Assembly (NCBI GenBank): GCA_002179805.1
Contig: NAVB01000912.1
Location: forward strand, 1 to 61,304
Length of the DNA stretch: 61,304 nt
Direction: 5' to 3'
From: Acanthamoeba lenticulata
Lineage: Eukaryota; Discosea; Longamoebia; Acanthamoebidae
Part shown: positions 10,872 to 23,120 of the stretch, in pieces
Layout: every line of letters starts with the position of its first letter
Numbering within the stretch: the stretch's first letter is position 1
Translations under genes and position numbers: made by a program
Notes under the pieces: model-generated
Told to the model about the DNA's origin: nothing
Seen by the model: only the letters and a program-made list of their open reading frames with translations
Databases searched by the model: none

Positions 10872-13105
10872 TCAAGCAGAGGGCTGGGGCGAGGGCACCA
10901 GACGTCCCAGGGGTCCGGTGCAAGGCGCGCAGTCCTCGTTGGTTTTGTAGATGACGTGGCCACGGAGGTAAGTGCGCTTGACGGTGCCCGTGAGTCGTTC
11001 GCCGTGGTACGGCGTCCGCTTGTTCTGGATGAAGAGCGCGTTTTCCTCGACGACAAACTCCTCCTCAGGATCCCACACGACAAAGTCGGCCTCCTTGCCC
11101 ACCTCGATGCTGCCCTTCTTGGCGTCCAGCTTGACCAACTCGGCTGTCTGAAGGCACATCCACCGAGCCACCTGAGGGATCGTGAAGCCGCGCTTCTTGG
11201 CCTGCGTCCACACAATGCTAAGACCCAGTTGAAGTGACGAGATTCCGCCCCACGCCTGGTTCAACGATGGTTGTTTGGTTAGAGAAGCTAACACACACAC
11301 ATAGACTTTCTCGGGCAAAGCTTGTGAGCTTGTACCTTAAGGAAGTCGCCCTGCTCAAGCAGCTTCAGATCCGGAGTGCAAGGCGAGTGGTCAGAAATGA
11401 CCTGTGTGATCACACCATCTCCGAGTGCTTGCCTGATCAGGGCAATCAACGGGGGAGGGGCAAGTGAGCGATCACACTTCATCCGTTATGGTCGTGCTGT
11501 GCATGCGCTATCATACCAGAGCTTATCGCGGTTGTTCTTCTCACGAATAGGCGGGCAGCACTTGAACAACGTGTTTCCATCAGGAACGTCCTCAGCGGCA
11601 AAGTACAGGTAGTGGTAAGTCGTTTCGGCAGTGATGGGCAGTCCCTCCTCCTTGGCCGCTTGCAGCATCGCGACGGCATCCGATGAAGACAAGTGCACAA
11701 TGTGGCATCTTCTCGCCGCAGGAAAGAATGGTCAGCTCACTGTTCTGTCCTACACATGGGACAAACAACGAGAGGTTGGAGGAATAGGAAGAGGGAATCG
11801 CACCTCACACGGTACTCGCGGCACAGCCGGATGATGAGCGCAATAGCTTCGTTCTCCGCTTCCCGTGGGCGGGAACGGAGGAAGGTCTCATACTTGCTGC
11901 TTGTGCACGAATGATCCTGCAGACTCTTGCAAGCCTCGTCGATGGGTCCGCCGACTTCGGCGTGGAACATGAACACCACATCTCGGCCTGAGAGCATACA
12001 GTGTTAGAGTGCACTTCAAAGCCATGGCGGAAGCCCTCTTCATTGTAGGGCCAGGGCAAGCACATGCCTTGGTCCTGCAGCTTCTTCAGCTCGCTCATGG
12101 CGGCACGAATATGCTCTTCTTCAACATGCGGGAATTCATCAATGCCAGAGTGAACCATGAACGCCTGCTCTCCGGCAGCGTATGGCGTGCGCATTAGAGC
12201 TTCAACGTTTTTGCTTCAAGAGCAATCGGACAGTGATGAAGGAAGAGAGGGGGGGGGAAACGGTTACCTTGAAGCCTACTGCACCGGCATGAACCATCGG
12301 GCTGATCTCCTGGGCGTTGTTGGGCACAATGCCGCCCAGCAAGGCTGAAATTAAAATAAAAAATAAAAAAATAAAAAAAAAGTGCGCGTGAGACACTCAC
12401 GTATCATACGTCCGCAGAAGCGTGAGCTTTACGTACCGACGTCAACCCAGAGCTTGCCCTCGGTATGATCCTGCTTGAGCTTCAGGGCATCGAGGGTTGT
12501 GGTCACCGGTGAGCTGCAGCAATGGGCAAAACTCAGAATAAGTAACGTGCGTGCGCGGTGAGCGGCGGAGAAGAAGGGACGGGATCAAAATGCGCTGGTA
12601 CCAGTTGAGGGGCATGTCAACGACAGTGGTTACACCTCCCGCGGCGGCAGCTTGCGTGGCCGATGGAAACCCTTCCCAGGCGGTGCGGCCAGGGTCATTT
12701 ATGTGTACATGGCTGTCCACAACTCCTGCAAAGCTCATCGGTGGTGAGCTTGGGCACATATATTCCGAAGTACGTGGAGAGAAGAAAAGAGGAAGATGGG
12801 GAAACAAAGAGCAGACACAACAACGTTGAGGAGCTCTACCTGGCATAATGACCAACCGTCCATAATCGTGAAACTTGGCACCTTCAGGGGCACTTGCAAC
12901 TTTGCCGGTTTCCACTTTAGTGATTATTCCGTTTCTGTATGTACGTGTGTGGATGAGATGAAGAACGCCCACAGCGAGGAAGGCGCCCGAGAAAATAAGA
13001 AAAGTACTCGAAATGGATTGTTGCTGGAATCAGAGCATCACCAACAACAACGCGGTCGCTGCAGATAACCGTGTAAGCCTGGAAATCCGCTGCAGCACTC
13101 TCCAT
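10872..13105 (-). CDS. Allantoinase
   Basis: Multi-exon gene starting [11 protein letters not shown] at 13105. It belongs to the metal-dependent cyclic amidohydrolases and should hydrolyse allantoin to allantoate in purine breakdown (EC 3.5.2.5). Visible features are the HxH metal site in [18 protein letters not shown], the lysine expected to be carboxylated in AGAVGFK, histidines in MFHAEVGGP and [11 protein letters not shown], and the late metal-binding Asp in [13 protein letters not shown]. The C-terminal barrel edge reads [16 protein letters not shown] and [20 protein letters not shown]. Allantoinase is preferred over dihydropyrimidinase or dihydroorotase because of SDHSPC and the WGGISSLQ segment. 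One intron has a C9 tract (12249-12257) ten bases after the donor. It is divergent from the methyltransferase gene at 13597. Confidence 0.9.
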
Positions 13106-13596
13106 GTTGTGGTCTGATTGCGATGTGAAGGCCTTTCTCTTTTGTGTGAACAGCTGCTGCCTGTGCGCCACACCGAAGTCGTTCCCCACCTACGGACTTT
13201 TCGGCGGGGAGTGTGCGCGATTTGCGCTCAATCTCCAAGAAAGGTCTGTTCTCTGGAAGGACGCGACCATGCCCACCACTGGACAAACGAAGTCGTACCC
13301 CTGTCCCCCGTTCGGCCTGCGTTAGCACAGGACCGGACAATCTCCTGGCGGAGCCAACGCAATATGTCTGAGCTCTTTCCAGGTTTGGGTGAGGCTCTCT
13401 GCTGAGACCGGCCTATGGAACTTCATGTTGGCTGCATGTGTCCACTATCAGATGTGTGTTCAACTTGCGGAGTATGATCCGAAGCCACCACCGCGGCTGC
13501 CCTACCGCAGCAAAGTCCGACACAAAAAAAAGGCCACGTGGCAAGACCGGCACGGTGAATTCGAAGTTTTGATTGTTCTTGCGTTTGCGTACAAAG
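13106..13596. promoter_or_regulatory. Divergent intergenic region, allantoinase / methyltransferase
   Basis: These 491 bases separate two divergently transcribed genes. Open frames here are short and have no recognisable protein signature. By position it should hold both promoters. I see no clear TATA box or repeat in it. Confidence 0.4.
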
Positions 13597-14749
13597 ATGG
13601 CTGCCGTGGTTAAAGACACTGTCGGGCGCTTCAGTAACGTGGTTGCTGACTACGTCAAGTAAGAGCAGCACAAATGCCAAAATCAAAAAAAATTAATACT
13701 ATGAATAATATTAAGAGTTATTATTATAATTTAAATAAACAAAAAACAAGCATTTCTAATGATGTGCTTCGATTTAGGTATCGTCCCAGTTATCCACCGG
13801 AGGTTTTCGAACTCCTGCGCGATGAAGGTGTCACCACCGACCATCTTGTGGCCGACGTTGGTGCCGGCACTGGCATCTTCACTCGGATGCTTGTGGAGCA
13901 AGGTTTCCGTGTGGTAGCTGTCGAGCCTAACGACGAAATGAGGAAGGGCACGTTCTCGTTGAACGAGAATGGTGTTAGTCCGCTCAACGCTGATCTTTGT
14001 TGAGCCGGTGCTGTTGCAGCGGCGGAGGCGTCCCTCGCGGCAGAGCTGAGCAGCGGTCGACTGACGAGCCTGGCCGGTAAATCGGAGGCAACTGGCCTGC
14101 CCGACCATTCCGTCGACGTGATCATCGCCGCACAGGTGCCCTACTCCACTTGTCTTCGTGCTAGGTGGTGTGTTCTCTTATCCGCAACGACCGGCTATGT
14201 GACGGCAGGCATTCCACTGGTTCGCCCATGATGCCGCCAAGATTGAGTTCAAGCGTATTCTCAAGGCCAAGGCGGAGTCTGGCGTCAAGAGTCAGGTTTT
14301 CCTGATCTGGAACAACTTCAGCTCAGACGTCGAGAGCGGAGGTTCTGTTCCCCTTGGACGATACTCGTATCAACTCGTTGTCTCACATGAGGGCGCGGAT
14401 CGCTGCAGGCACTGATATGATGCGGGATTATGAGGATGCCCTGATCGAGTACGCGATTGACTACCTCAAAGTGGCGCATGGATGGGTCTCGAAGAAGGGC
14501 AGTCCCGTTCTGCCCAAGTTCTTCGCTGAGGGCCAGCTCAAAAAGGCGGCCTTCGCGGCCAAGAACAATCAGAAGTTCGACCTCGAGGGCTTCAAGGGGC
14601 GGTGCCTGTCCTCTTCCTATGCGCCCAAGCCGGATCACCCCAACTACGAACCTCTCATGCGCAGGCTCGAAGCCATCTTCGAGAAGTACAACGAGGGCGG
14701 GCTGGTAGAATTCCGCTACACGACCGAAGTGTTTTATGGCACCATTTAA
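13597..14749 (+). CDS. Class I SAM-dependent methyltransferase
   Basis: Five exons, starting MAAVVKDTVGRFSNVVADYV. The core reads YRPSYPPEVFELL and then SAM motif I VADVGAGTGIFTRML, followed by the acidic ribose-binding loop VVAVEPNDEM, and later SVDVIIAAQAFHWF. This is the class I fold of the small methyltransferases with YRP(S/T)YP near the start; the substrate is unknown. Intron 1 is very AT-rich. Intron 2 (13948-14004) appears to be of GC-AG type, because read-through meets an in-frame stop and only GC...AG keeps the frame (joining MRK to AGAVAAAEA). Intron 4 (14342-14408) resolves what first looks like a frameshift. The gene ends FYGTI, 35 bases from the end of the convergent O-methyltransferase. 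Confidence 0.85.
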
Positions 14750-14784
14750 ATAGGAGGCCAGGCTCATTCACCCCGGTTCTGGTC

Positions 14785-16364
14785 TCATTTGTTGTCTTCT
14801 TCGGGGCCAGCGAGGCGAGCTTCAATCAGGTTGAGTCGCTGTTGGCGCGAATGCACTTCCGTCATGACCAGGCCAGCTGAGGCCAACAGCAGCTTGTACT
14901 CCACTTCCGTCCGTTCCTTGGCGCCCAGCATCACCATCATGTCTGTGCAGCTTGTGGTGAGACGCGCAGGTTACCAACTAGTTGACGGGAAAACGAACGC
15001 AAGTCCATGATGGTGCTGGCGAAGGTGGATCCACCTCGCGGGACAATGTGTTCCATCACCAGCAACTTGCTGTGCGGCCTCATTGCCTTCCGCAGTGCCG
15101 TTAAGATCTGCCTCGCCTGATGTGGAGGTTAATCAATGAGGCCTCCCGTTGGGGGGGGGAGCGAGCAGCAAGTACCTCAGGATCAGCCCAGTCATGGATG
15201 ATGGCCTTGATGATGTAAAGATCCAGGCCGACAGGAATCCCGGTATTCTCGTCAAGGAAGCTTCCTGCATGCAGCTCCACTCTATTGGCCAATGGCAAGC
15301 GTTAATGGTAGGCGCCTAAAGACGAGGCTGCTGGTTGGTGGATTGCACCTTTCACGGAGCCCATCTGGCACCACCACCTTGTCGATGACACTTTGGATCT
15401 CAAACAACTGACCCTTGCGGATGTCGGGGTACTTGTTGAGGATTCCGACGACAGGCTACAGAGCAAGACTGGTCAGTACGGCCATCATTCTCAGGATCAA
15501 GCGAGCGAACGGCCTGGAGGACGACATACTTCCCCCCACATCAGCCACTGAGGAAACTTGAGAGAAGTCATAGCTGAGTGGTGTTGGCTCATGGCCTGGC
15601 TGAAGTACTGCTCCGCCGGGGCCTGATGAGAACCGTGTTGATTGGATTGTTGGAATGGGTCCCCTACCTGATTGATATCATCATGCTCCAAGAGGTAGTC
15701 CCAGAAGGTGGGCTTTCCGAGCGTTGCTGGCACTGACGACTGTCCTGTCTTTACTGTCTCCAACCCTTCCTACACTCTGCAACGGCCCTCTCAGTCAGTT
15801 GATCAGCCAATCAAGTCGCACCGTGATGACGGACGCACCGATAGACAGCATCATGACCCAGCATAAGCACCAGGTGGCGCAAGGGAGCACCTTGACGCAA
15901 GAGATGGCTTGTTTCATTCAGGCTAAACTGCGTCTGGTAGTAGTTCACTTTCTTGTAGAGGCAGTCAGCCCAACTGGGTCAACAAAAAACAAAAGAGCTT
16001 ATTGAAAACATACATCAACTGGCCCCTCGTGCATGTCCAGAAACTCAAGACCAGCCACGCAGCGCAGCAAGCGGAACAGCGGCTCGGGTTGCTGGTCGGG
16101 TGCCACTCTTGGCGCAATTTCCTCCGCTGTCAAGGGCTTCAGCACGCCAATCCAGGTTAGAATGGGGCTTTGGGGAAGAGAAGGTGAGCATAAAACTTGT
16201 ACCTAACCAGCGTCGGCAATGATGTCCACAATTCCCATCTTGGTGAAGGTGAACAACACTAGAGACATCGAGAAGCCTGCGTGTGAGAGGTTCTTGTGAG
16301 TTTCTCTTGGCCAGTGGTGCAAGCTCAGCCCATTTCCCCTAATGGTGTTGAAAATCTTGTCCAT
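14785..16364 (-). CDS. O-methyltransferase (plant COMT/HIOMT-like family 2)
   Basis: Multi-exon gene starting MDKIFNTIRGNG. An N-terminal helical dimerisation part (FTKMGIVDIIADAG) precedes the Rossmann domain. The later exons read RVELHAGSFLDEN, GLDLYIIKAIIHDW and LVMEHIVPRGG. The His in IIHDW matches the catalytic base of caffeate- and hydroxyindole-type O-methyltransferases. The end is MVMLGAKERTEVEYKLLLA and LNLIEARLAGPEED. It transfers a methyl group from SAM to a hydroxyl of an unknown small molecule. One intron carries a C9 tract (15151-15159) sixteen bases after its donor. Splice sites in the first third were not all resolved. Confidence 0.8.
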
Positions 16365-16522
16365 TCTTGAGGAAGAAGAAGCTTAAGGGTTGTCAACAAC
16401 AAGCCTCGGGCCAATGTTGAGTTTTATTACGTGCGGTCAATATGCCTAATTTCGAATAAAATCGAGCATTAACTGTTCTGAGGCCACCACCAGGAAAATC
16501 TGGTGGAGAGCGACGAGGCAAT

Positions 16523-19500
16523 CTACTGTCCCCCGCGGAGGGCTTTCTCAATCAGGTCCTCATCGGCGTGGAAGGGCAGTGTGACCTGCAGTCCAGGCGT
16601 CAGTTCCATGGCGCGTCGGATCGCGTGTTCCTGTGTATGCATTTGGCACCAGCCGATAACCAACCAAAGAGTCAGGGCCAGGTGTCGTCCATCAAGCTTT
16701 CAGGAGAAATGGCGGCGTACAGCGTTCTCGTTGGTGCCCCACGCGCGGCGTGCGATGCCGTTATTGACGTCCCAGAAGAGCATGTTACGCGCACGACGCG
16801 CCGCATCATCAGACCTGCGCAATTTATAAGCAAAGTTAGTCGTGGTCACATAAGGCTCATGCGTGAGCACGTTGTGTTCGTACCCATCGAGAACAAGGCC
16901 GAAGCCTCCGTTCATAACCTCGCCCCAACCCACACCACCGCCGTTGTGAAGCGCAACCCATGTGGCCCCGCGCATGGCGTCGCCCACAAAGTTCTGCCCA
17001 AGATGAAAAATAAGAATGAGGGTGAGCAAAGCGGCACGGAGGGGGAAGGCAAAAAAAGCTGAGACATGCCTGCACGGCCATGTCAGCGGTGAACGTGGAG
17101 CCATCTGTAATGTTGGAGGTCTCGCGATAGGGACTGTCCGTCCCGCTGTGAATAAAACGAGCAATCAAGAGTGAGTAGGGTATCAAAAGAAGTGGAAAAA
17201 AAGAAGCGCAACGTCAAAGCACGCACCTGACGTCATGGTGGTCGCGAGAGATAACAACAGGCGCTTTGAGGCGGCCGTCCTTGACGGCTTGGTTGATCGC
17301 CTCCGCGATCGCAATCCTGCCAAAGGCGTCCACGTAGAGGATGCGGGCTTGTGATCCCACGACCTGGATGCACCAGTTGAAGGGGAAGGGCAAGCCCATC
17401 AACAAATTGCACAAGCAACTGACGTAGTGACGTGCTACGAACCAGCTTGTGCTCGGCAGCCTGGGTAATCCACAGGTAGTTGTCCTCGTACTGCTGCTTC
17501 GACTTCTCGGGCGACGAGTCTCGCAGCCCTCCTACGATCTCCGCGGCGAGCTTATCGGTCAGGGCGAGATCCTCGGGATCGCCCGACGTACACACCCCTA
17601 CGATGGTACCGAGCAGTCAGTGACCGCATCGTTCAACAAATACTTGGCACCCGTTGATGATGACAATGGCAACGTACAACGGAAGGGTCCGAAGCCAAGA
17701 GAAAAGATGTCGCCCATGATGTCCTGCACATAGGAGGGATACTTGAACGTCTCGCCATCCTCCGCCATGATGTCCGCTCCCGCCCTGCTGGCCTCAAGCA
17801 GGCTGCACTCAAACAACGGCGGCAATATCAAGTTTATTCACGTGTTAGCCACAGCTAATGCTGATCAACGAGGACAGAGGGGGGTGAGGAGGAAGGCATA
17901 CAAGGAATTGCCATAGTCCCAGAAGCGCATGCCCCTCTGGGTGAGGTTGTTGACCGCCTTGACGTGCCGCCGCAAGCTCTCTTGGACCAATTCTCTGAGT
18001 GGATGAAACGCCCGATGAGGAGCCAGAAGGAGGGAATCCCTGGTGCACAAAGCGAGAGGGAGCAGGCAGGTTACTTGAACTTGGCCGGGTCCTTGCTCAT
18101 CATCTCGTTGGCCTCATCGAAGGAAAGGCCCACCGGGTAGTAGCCCCCGCTGTAGGGGTTGTGAAGCGACGTTTGATCGCTGCCCAGTTCCTGCGGGCAA
18201 GGGACGATTGAGCTGGCAAAGATAGGGAAAGGGGAGCAAATGGAATCGGGGAAGGCGCATCGTACGACGAGCATTTCATCTTCCTGCGCCAAACGTTCCC
18301 ACAAGTCAACCACATTGCCCTGATAGGCAATGCTGAGGGTCTCTTTGGCCTGACGGGCCTTCTTGATGCGTGCGATCACATCGTCAAGCGAGGTGAAGAC
18401 TTCCATCACCCAGCCCTGCTGCTGCCGCTTCTTGGTCGCCGCGGCTGTAGCGTCACGTTCCACACCAAGCGCCAAGTTAGCGCTATGACAGGACAAGGGA
18501 AGGGGGAAGAAATGGAAGGGTGAGTGAGCGCCATACGAGACACTTCAGCCACAACACCGATCGCGCCACAGATGACGGCAGCCTTGGGCTGTGCACCACT
18601 CATGCCACCCAGGCCGGCGGTGACGAACACCTGCGTTGATCAACAAACCATCAATCAGTAACACGTCGGTGCGTGAAACAATATCCGGATGAACAGCGTG
18701 AATGAACAGACCTTGCCGGCCAGATCCGACGTGGACAGGTACTTGCGACCGGCGTTAAGAAGCGTGATGGTAGTGCCATGCACAATTCCCTGTGGGCCGA
18801 TGTCTGTACGTCCAAGCGAGAACTGGTGTAAGATTGTGGGCCTCTGCCAGAGAGGAAGCCTTTTGGATACGTACAGCAGTAGCTGCCTGCGGTCATCTGC
18901 CCGTACATGGTGACGCCCTGCGCGTGCATCTTCTCGTACAGCTCCTTCGACGAGTAGTTGGGAATCACCATACCGTTGGTGATCACCACGCGCGGCGAGT
19001 CCTTGGTGCTGGGGAAAAGCCTGTGGTGGTGACGTGCTACAGGTTTTAGCAACTTCTTGCTGAAAGTGTGGAGTCTGCCTGCGCATCGTACCCAAGCGGA
19101 TGTCCTGAGTACATGACCAGCGTCTGCTCGTCGGTCATCTGTGACAGGTATTTCATGACCAGGTGATACTGAGCCCTGCCCATGCACAAGTAGACCAACC
19201 AATACGTGAGCATTGACCGCTCTGCCGTAACTAAGTCTGCACATCGTGTACCAGTTCTGGAAGACGCAGCCATTACCGCCGTAGGTGATGAGTTCATGCG
19301 GGAACTGCGCCACCGCCGGGTCGAGGTTGTTCATGATCATCATCATGATGGCCGCAGCTGCAGGAGAAGGTACAACATGACACAGTTAGGAGAGCAATCA
19401 ACTCATTTGAGCACAAACTCGCACCAACGCTCACGGAAGCACGAACACCACAACATGCAAACAAAGACAAAGGGGGGAGAAGAAGGCGGACCTTGCTGGC

Positions 19501-19873
19501 ACTTGGCCGGATAGAAATCAATGGGGTAAGCGCGCATGGGATAAGTGGTGGGACGGAATCTGTACATGTAGATGTGTCCAAAGTCGGCCAGCTCCTGCGC
19601 GAACTCGGGGGCAAGGGAGGCGTGGAGCTCCGTGGGGAAGTAGCGAAGGGCATTGGCGATAGCGCGCTTGCGCTCCGCCTCGTTCAAGCCGGGTGTGCGG
19701 ACAGGGGCATGAGGCACCGACGCATCGCGGCCCTCCTCCCTGACACGAGAGGCTGGTGCATCCAGCGGTAAACCCTCTGCCAGCGCCTTCAGCGCTTCCC
19801 TGGCGCTTGTCATGTCCATCTTAATTGCCTTGGTCTCAGTCACCGTACTTGTGGTGCCACTAGATCCTTGCAT
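16523..19873 (-). CDS. Urocanate hydratase (urocanase)
   Basis: Long multi-exon gene of histidine degradation, converting urocanate to 4-imidazolone-5-propionate with NAD+ as a bound electrophile (EC 4.2.1.49). It starts MQGSSGTTSTVTETK at 19873. Family motifs in order are YRFRPTTYPMRAYPIDFYP, ITYGGNGCVFQNW, MYSGHPLG, VTMYGQMTAGSYCYIGPQG, VTAGLGGMSGAQPKA, SYVQDIMGDIFSLGFGPFR with a following Cys in the expected catalytic area, LKAPVVISRDHHDV, and GATWVALHNGGGVGWG. The N-terminal extension of about 100 residues before the core is typical of the longer (about 670-residue) eukaryotic form. The last exon ends FHADEDLIEKALRGGQ. It lies in tandem with the O-methyltransferase, 158 bases downstream. 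Confidence 0.93.
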
Positions 19874-20067
19874 TGTTGCGGGAGTAGGCGCGAGCTGATT
19901 TAATCAATGGGAACAAGATATGTGCAAGCGTGACGACAGCAGCGCTGTGTGGGCCGATAGCGCAGGATGACGCAGCTCGTAGGACTTTACCCGTAATCTG
20001 CGAAAATTCGCCCCAGCTGCGGAAGAACCCGAGAAGAAAGGAAACATGGAAGAAACTATTTGCTGTT

Positions 20068-20868
20068 TTAGTGCCTCCCTTCGTGTGTCTGTTGGCTTGA
20101 GGAAGAAGAGGGGCTGCTGAAAAGACCCAAGGCTTGAAGAGTGTGCGCAAGAGAAGAAATTTCATCGTCTGACACAGGCTTGCCGGTTGTTTCTCCCGCG
20201 TGATCGCTAGAGGCCAGTGCTGGTGAGTCGTCTCTTGGTGGCAGGGGAGGAGGATGTTGTTGCTCCTCGTTCTCTGTCTTGTGCGGGCTGTATGCTTCTC
20301 TTACGGGCTGGTACTCAGGATGCCACTCGGCCTGAGTGCTTGATGGCCGTCGACCGCGAGAATCCGGTTCAGCAAAGAGGCGCTGGCGGAGAGAACGCAC
20401 GTCTACTCTCTTGAAGTCTTCTCTCCAGCCAGCGTGATGTGCAGAGGACGACGTTTGTGGAACCTGCTGCTCAAAACGTTGCCGAAGCAGCTGGACCTGC
20501 AGAAGCTGGTGAGATTATGCTGGGAAGTGCATGCGGAGGGGGGGGGGGCGCACTCTGCTCAGGCCAGCGGCAGCCGGGTTGGAAACAACTTCTAGTTTCT
20601 CACAAGCAAAACGGTGTGAGGAGTGGTGGTGTAACTCGGGAGGGGATAAACTTACTTGGTGGTGAGGGATTGTCGTCTGTGGTAATGCGTTCCATCTGTG
20701 GGTGTAGTTTGTACAACGCAGCGCTCTCAGCGGCGAGCGGACGTCGAGAGGACTCTGTCTTGCGGCGGTAAGAAAAGAGAGCAAGTTTCCGCAGAAGGCA
20801 CACAGAAGTTTCTGCGATAACCAGCGACCACAATAAGAAGGTTCGGCCGTGGGAAGGCCGAAGTGCAT
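20068..20868 (-). CDS. Unrecognised protein
   Basis: No family is recognised. A convincing last exon (about 20068-20507) has biased composition with few rare residues: AGWREDFKRVDVRSLRQRL, then a Pro/Ser-rich acidic tail with VSDDEISSLAHTLQALG, ending QQTHEGRH. An upstream frame starting MHFGLPTAEP at 20868 can join it in phase 0 through a 48-base intron (donor GTGCGC at 20553, acceptor CACCAG at 20506). That intron carries a C11 tract five bases from the donor. A donor-like GTAAGT at about 20660 suggests an alternative structure. The 5' half is weakly supported and its first exon may be wrong. Confidence 0.4.
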
Positions 20869-20893
20869 TGTTACACCTCTTGTGAGGGATCCC

Positions 20894-22900
20894 TTACAAC
20901 TTGGCTTTGCCCTTCTTCAACTCAAGCTGTCCAACGGTGCGAAGATGGACTTCGTCCGGTCCGTCTAATCAGAGGAGCGCAATCAAGTCAGCCTGGCGAA
21001 TCACCATTGAAAAGAGATGCAGAGAACGCACCAGCAATGCGGAGGGTGCGGATATTGGCCCAAGCGCGTGCGAGAATGAAGTCGTCGCTGACGCCTGACA
21101 CAAGCAAGACTCGAGTAAGAATCAAAAGGGGGCAGAAAACGACACCAGCGCTGCATATTTGTGTACGAACCAGCAGCGCCGTGAGCCTGGACAGCTCGAT
21201 CAATCACGCGAAGAGCCATGCTCGGGGCCACAACTTTAATCATGGCGATGTAGTCTCTTGCAGCCTTGTTGCCCACCGTGTCCATCCTGTCGATCCCCGC
21301 CCCAGGCACGCGTGAGCATTTTTGCTACGGTTGTGTCGAAGCTCCAGGCAGGGAATCAAGCATACATGTGCGCCGCTTTCAGGGTCAGGAGCCGAGCCTG
21401 CTCGATCTCGGTGCGGGAGAGGGCAATATCCTGCAGAATGCTGCCCTGCTGAGACAGCAGCTTGCCGAAAGCCTTCCTCGTAGTGACGCGTGCCACCATA
21501 AGCTCCAAACAACGTTCCGCCATGCCTGTGCTCCACCACCAACAGCACCAGTACGTTGGTCAAGGTGAATGAACATGAGCATCGTGATGGCAGGCTCGGT
21601 ACCGATGGTTCGCATGCAGTGATGAATACGGCCAGGTCCAAGGCGGCCCTGCGCAATCTCGAAACCGCGACCCTCGCCCAAGAGAATGTTGCTGGCCGGT
21701 ACGCGCACATTCTGAGGCGACACCAACACGTCAGCAAAGAAAAGATGTAATAATAAGGTATGTTTCTGCGAATGTACCTCAAAGTGTATTTCCATGTGGC
21801 CATGTGGCGCGTCGTTGTAGCCGTACACAGGAAGGAAGCGTTGCACCTTGACACCTATCACCACAAACAACGCACTCGGTGAGTTTGAGGTAACGCGTTA
21901 AGGCTGGTGCAGGGTAAATAGAACCAGGTGTATCCATGGGTACTAGGATCATCGATTGCTGTTGGTGTGTGGGAGCCGACGGATCAGTCTTGCCCTGTTG
22001 TTGTTGGGTTAACGGAAAGTTGTTGGTGAGCACGTTGGAGGGAAAAAAGGGAGGCCTCCTCAAGGACGATTACCATCACAATCAACAACTTGCAGCGAGG
22101 GTCGCCAGCACCAGAGGTCCACCACTTCTTGCCATTGATGACATAGCTATCGCCGTCCCGCTTGATGAGGGTAGAAATATTGGTGGCATCGGACGAGGCC
22201 TAGCACGCGGCATGTGCGCAATATATGAAGATTGTGTGAGCCTGGCACTGGGAGCAGCGGGAGAAGAGGTGTACGTACAGTGTCAGGTTCGGTCATGGCG
22301 AACCCGCTGCGAATCTCACCATTCAGTAGTGGCACCAGCCACTTCTTCTTATGCTCCTCGGAGCCATACCGCACCAGCACTTCCATATTGCCCTGCGCGT
22401 CGGAGCCGTGAGTTGGATGTGCCGTTTAGGGTCTCCTACAGGGAACGGTGGGGATCAGTACCGTGTCCGGAGCGCTGCAGTTGAACACCTCTGGCGCAAA
22501 GAAGCTGCGGCCCATGATTTCGCACAGCGGGGCATATTCGAGGTTGGTAAGGCCAGCGCCAAACTGTGACTCGGGCAAGAACAGGTTCCACAAGCCCTCA
22601 GCCTGGCTCACGAGCAGGAAGAAATTGTCAGTGATCGGCCTGCAAGGTGCACAAAGGCAAGGAGCCACCTTGGCTTTCTGTTTAATGCTTTCGAGGGTCG
22701 GGCTGGGCGTCCAGGGGAGGCGCGGTTGATTCATTTCCTCATGGATCTTGGCCTCGTTGGGGTAGATGTGAGCGTCCATGAACGCTCGCACACGCTCCTG
22801 TAACTGCTTGCTGCGTGCAGAGGCTTCAAAAATTGCCTGCACAAGCCAGTTAGGGCCATCATCCTCCCCATGCCTCTGGCGGTCTCAAACAACGTACCAT
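20894..22900 (-). CDS. Acyl-CoA dehydrogenase, ACAD10/11 type
   Basis: Multi-exon flavoprotein gene. The order is an N-terminal helical domain ([16 protein letters not shown]), [36 protein letters not shown] (the FAMTEP flavin segment), [34 protein letters not shown], and the C-terminal [14 protein letters not shown] and [15 protein letters not shown]. The HGAAG and DGPDEVH segments match the ACAD10/11 group, which oxidises long or branched acyl-CoAs. The aminoglycoside-kinase-like domain of vertebrate ACAD10/11 is absent. The first coding exon appears to be only the ATG at 22898-22900, followed at once by the donor GTACGT; exon 2 begins [13 protein letters not shown] after TTGTGCAG. It is divergent from the F-box/WD40 gene. 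Confidence 0.88.
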
Positions 22901-23120
22901 GGTTGTGTTATCTTGTGTCTTCGGCAGGAGAAGAAGCAGCACAGCCAGCAAAAGAAACTTTACGGGTGGAGGGAGAAATGCTGCGGGGGTTACCAATTTT
23001 CCCACCGCACTTTTTCTTTTTCTTTTGTGTTTGTTTTCTTTTACGTTTAAATTTCTGTGTTTGATTCAGCACTGGGGAACGTTCTGCCGCAAGGTCTGCA
23101 CGCATCTCCGTCAGCGACAT

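Noticed and set aside
14310..14410. Apparent frameshift in the SAM methyltransferase gene
   Set aside because: An intron at 14342-14408 (GTTCTG to GCTGCAG) joins ESG to GTDMMRDYEDAL in frame, so no sequence error or pseudogene is needed.
10872..19873. Recent bacterial transfer of the catabolic enzymes
   Set aside because: Allantoinase and urocanase both contain many introns with the local donor style and the same GC content as their neighbours, so recent transfer is not supported.
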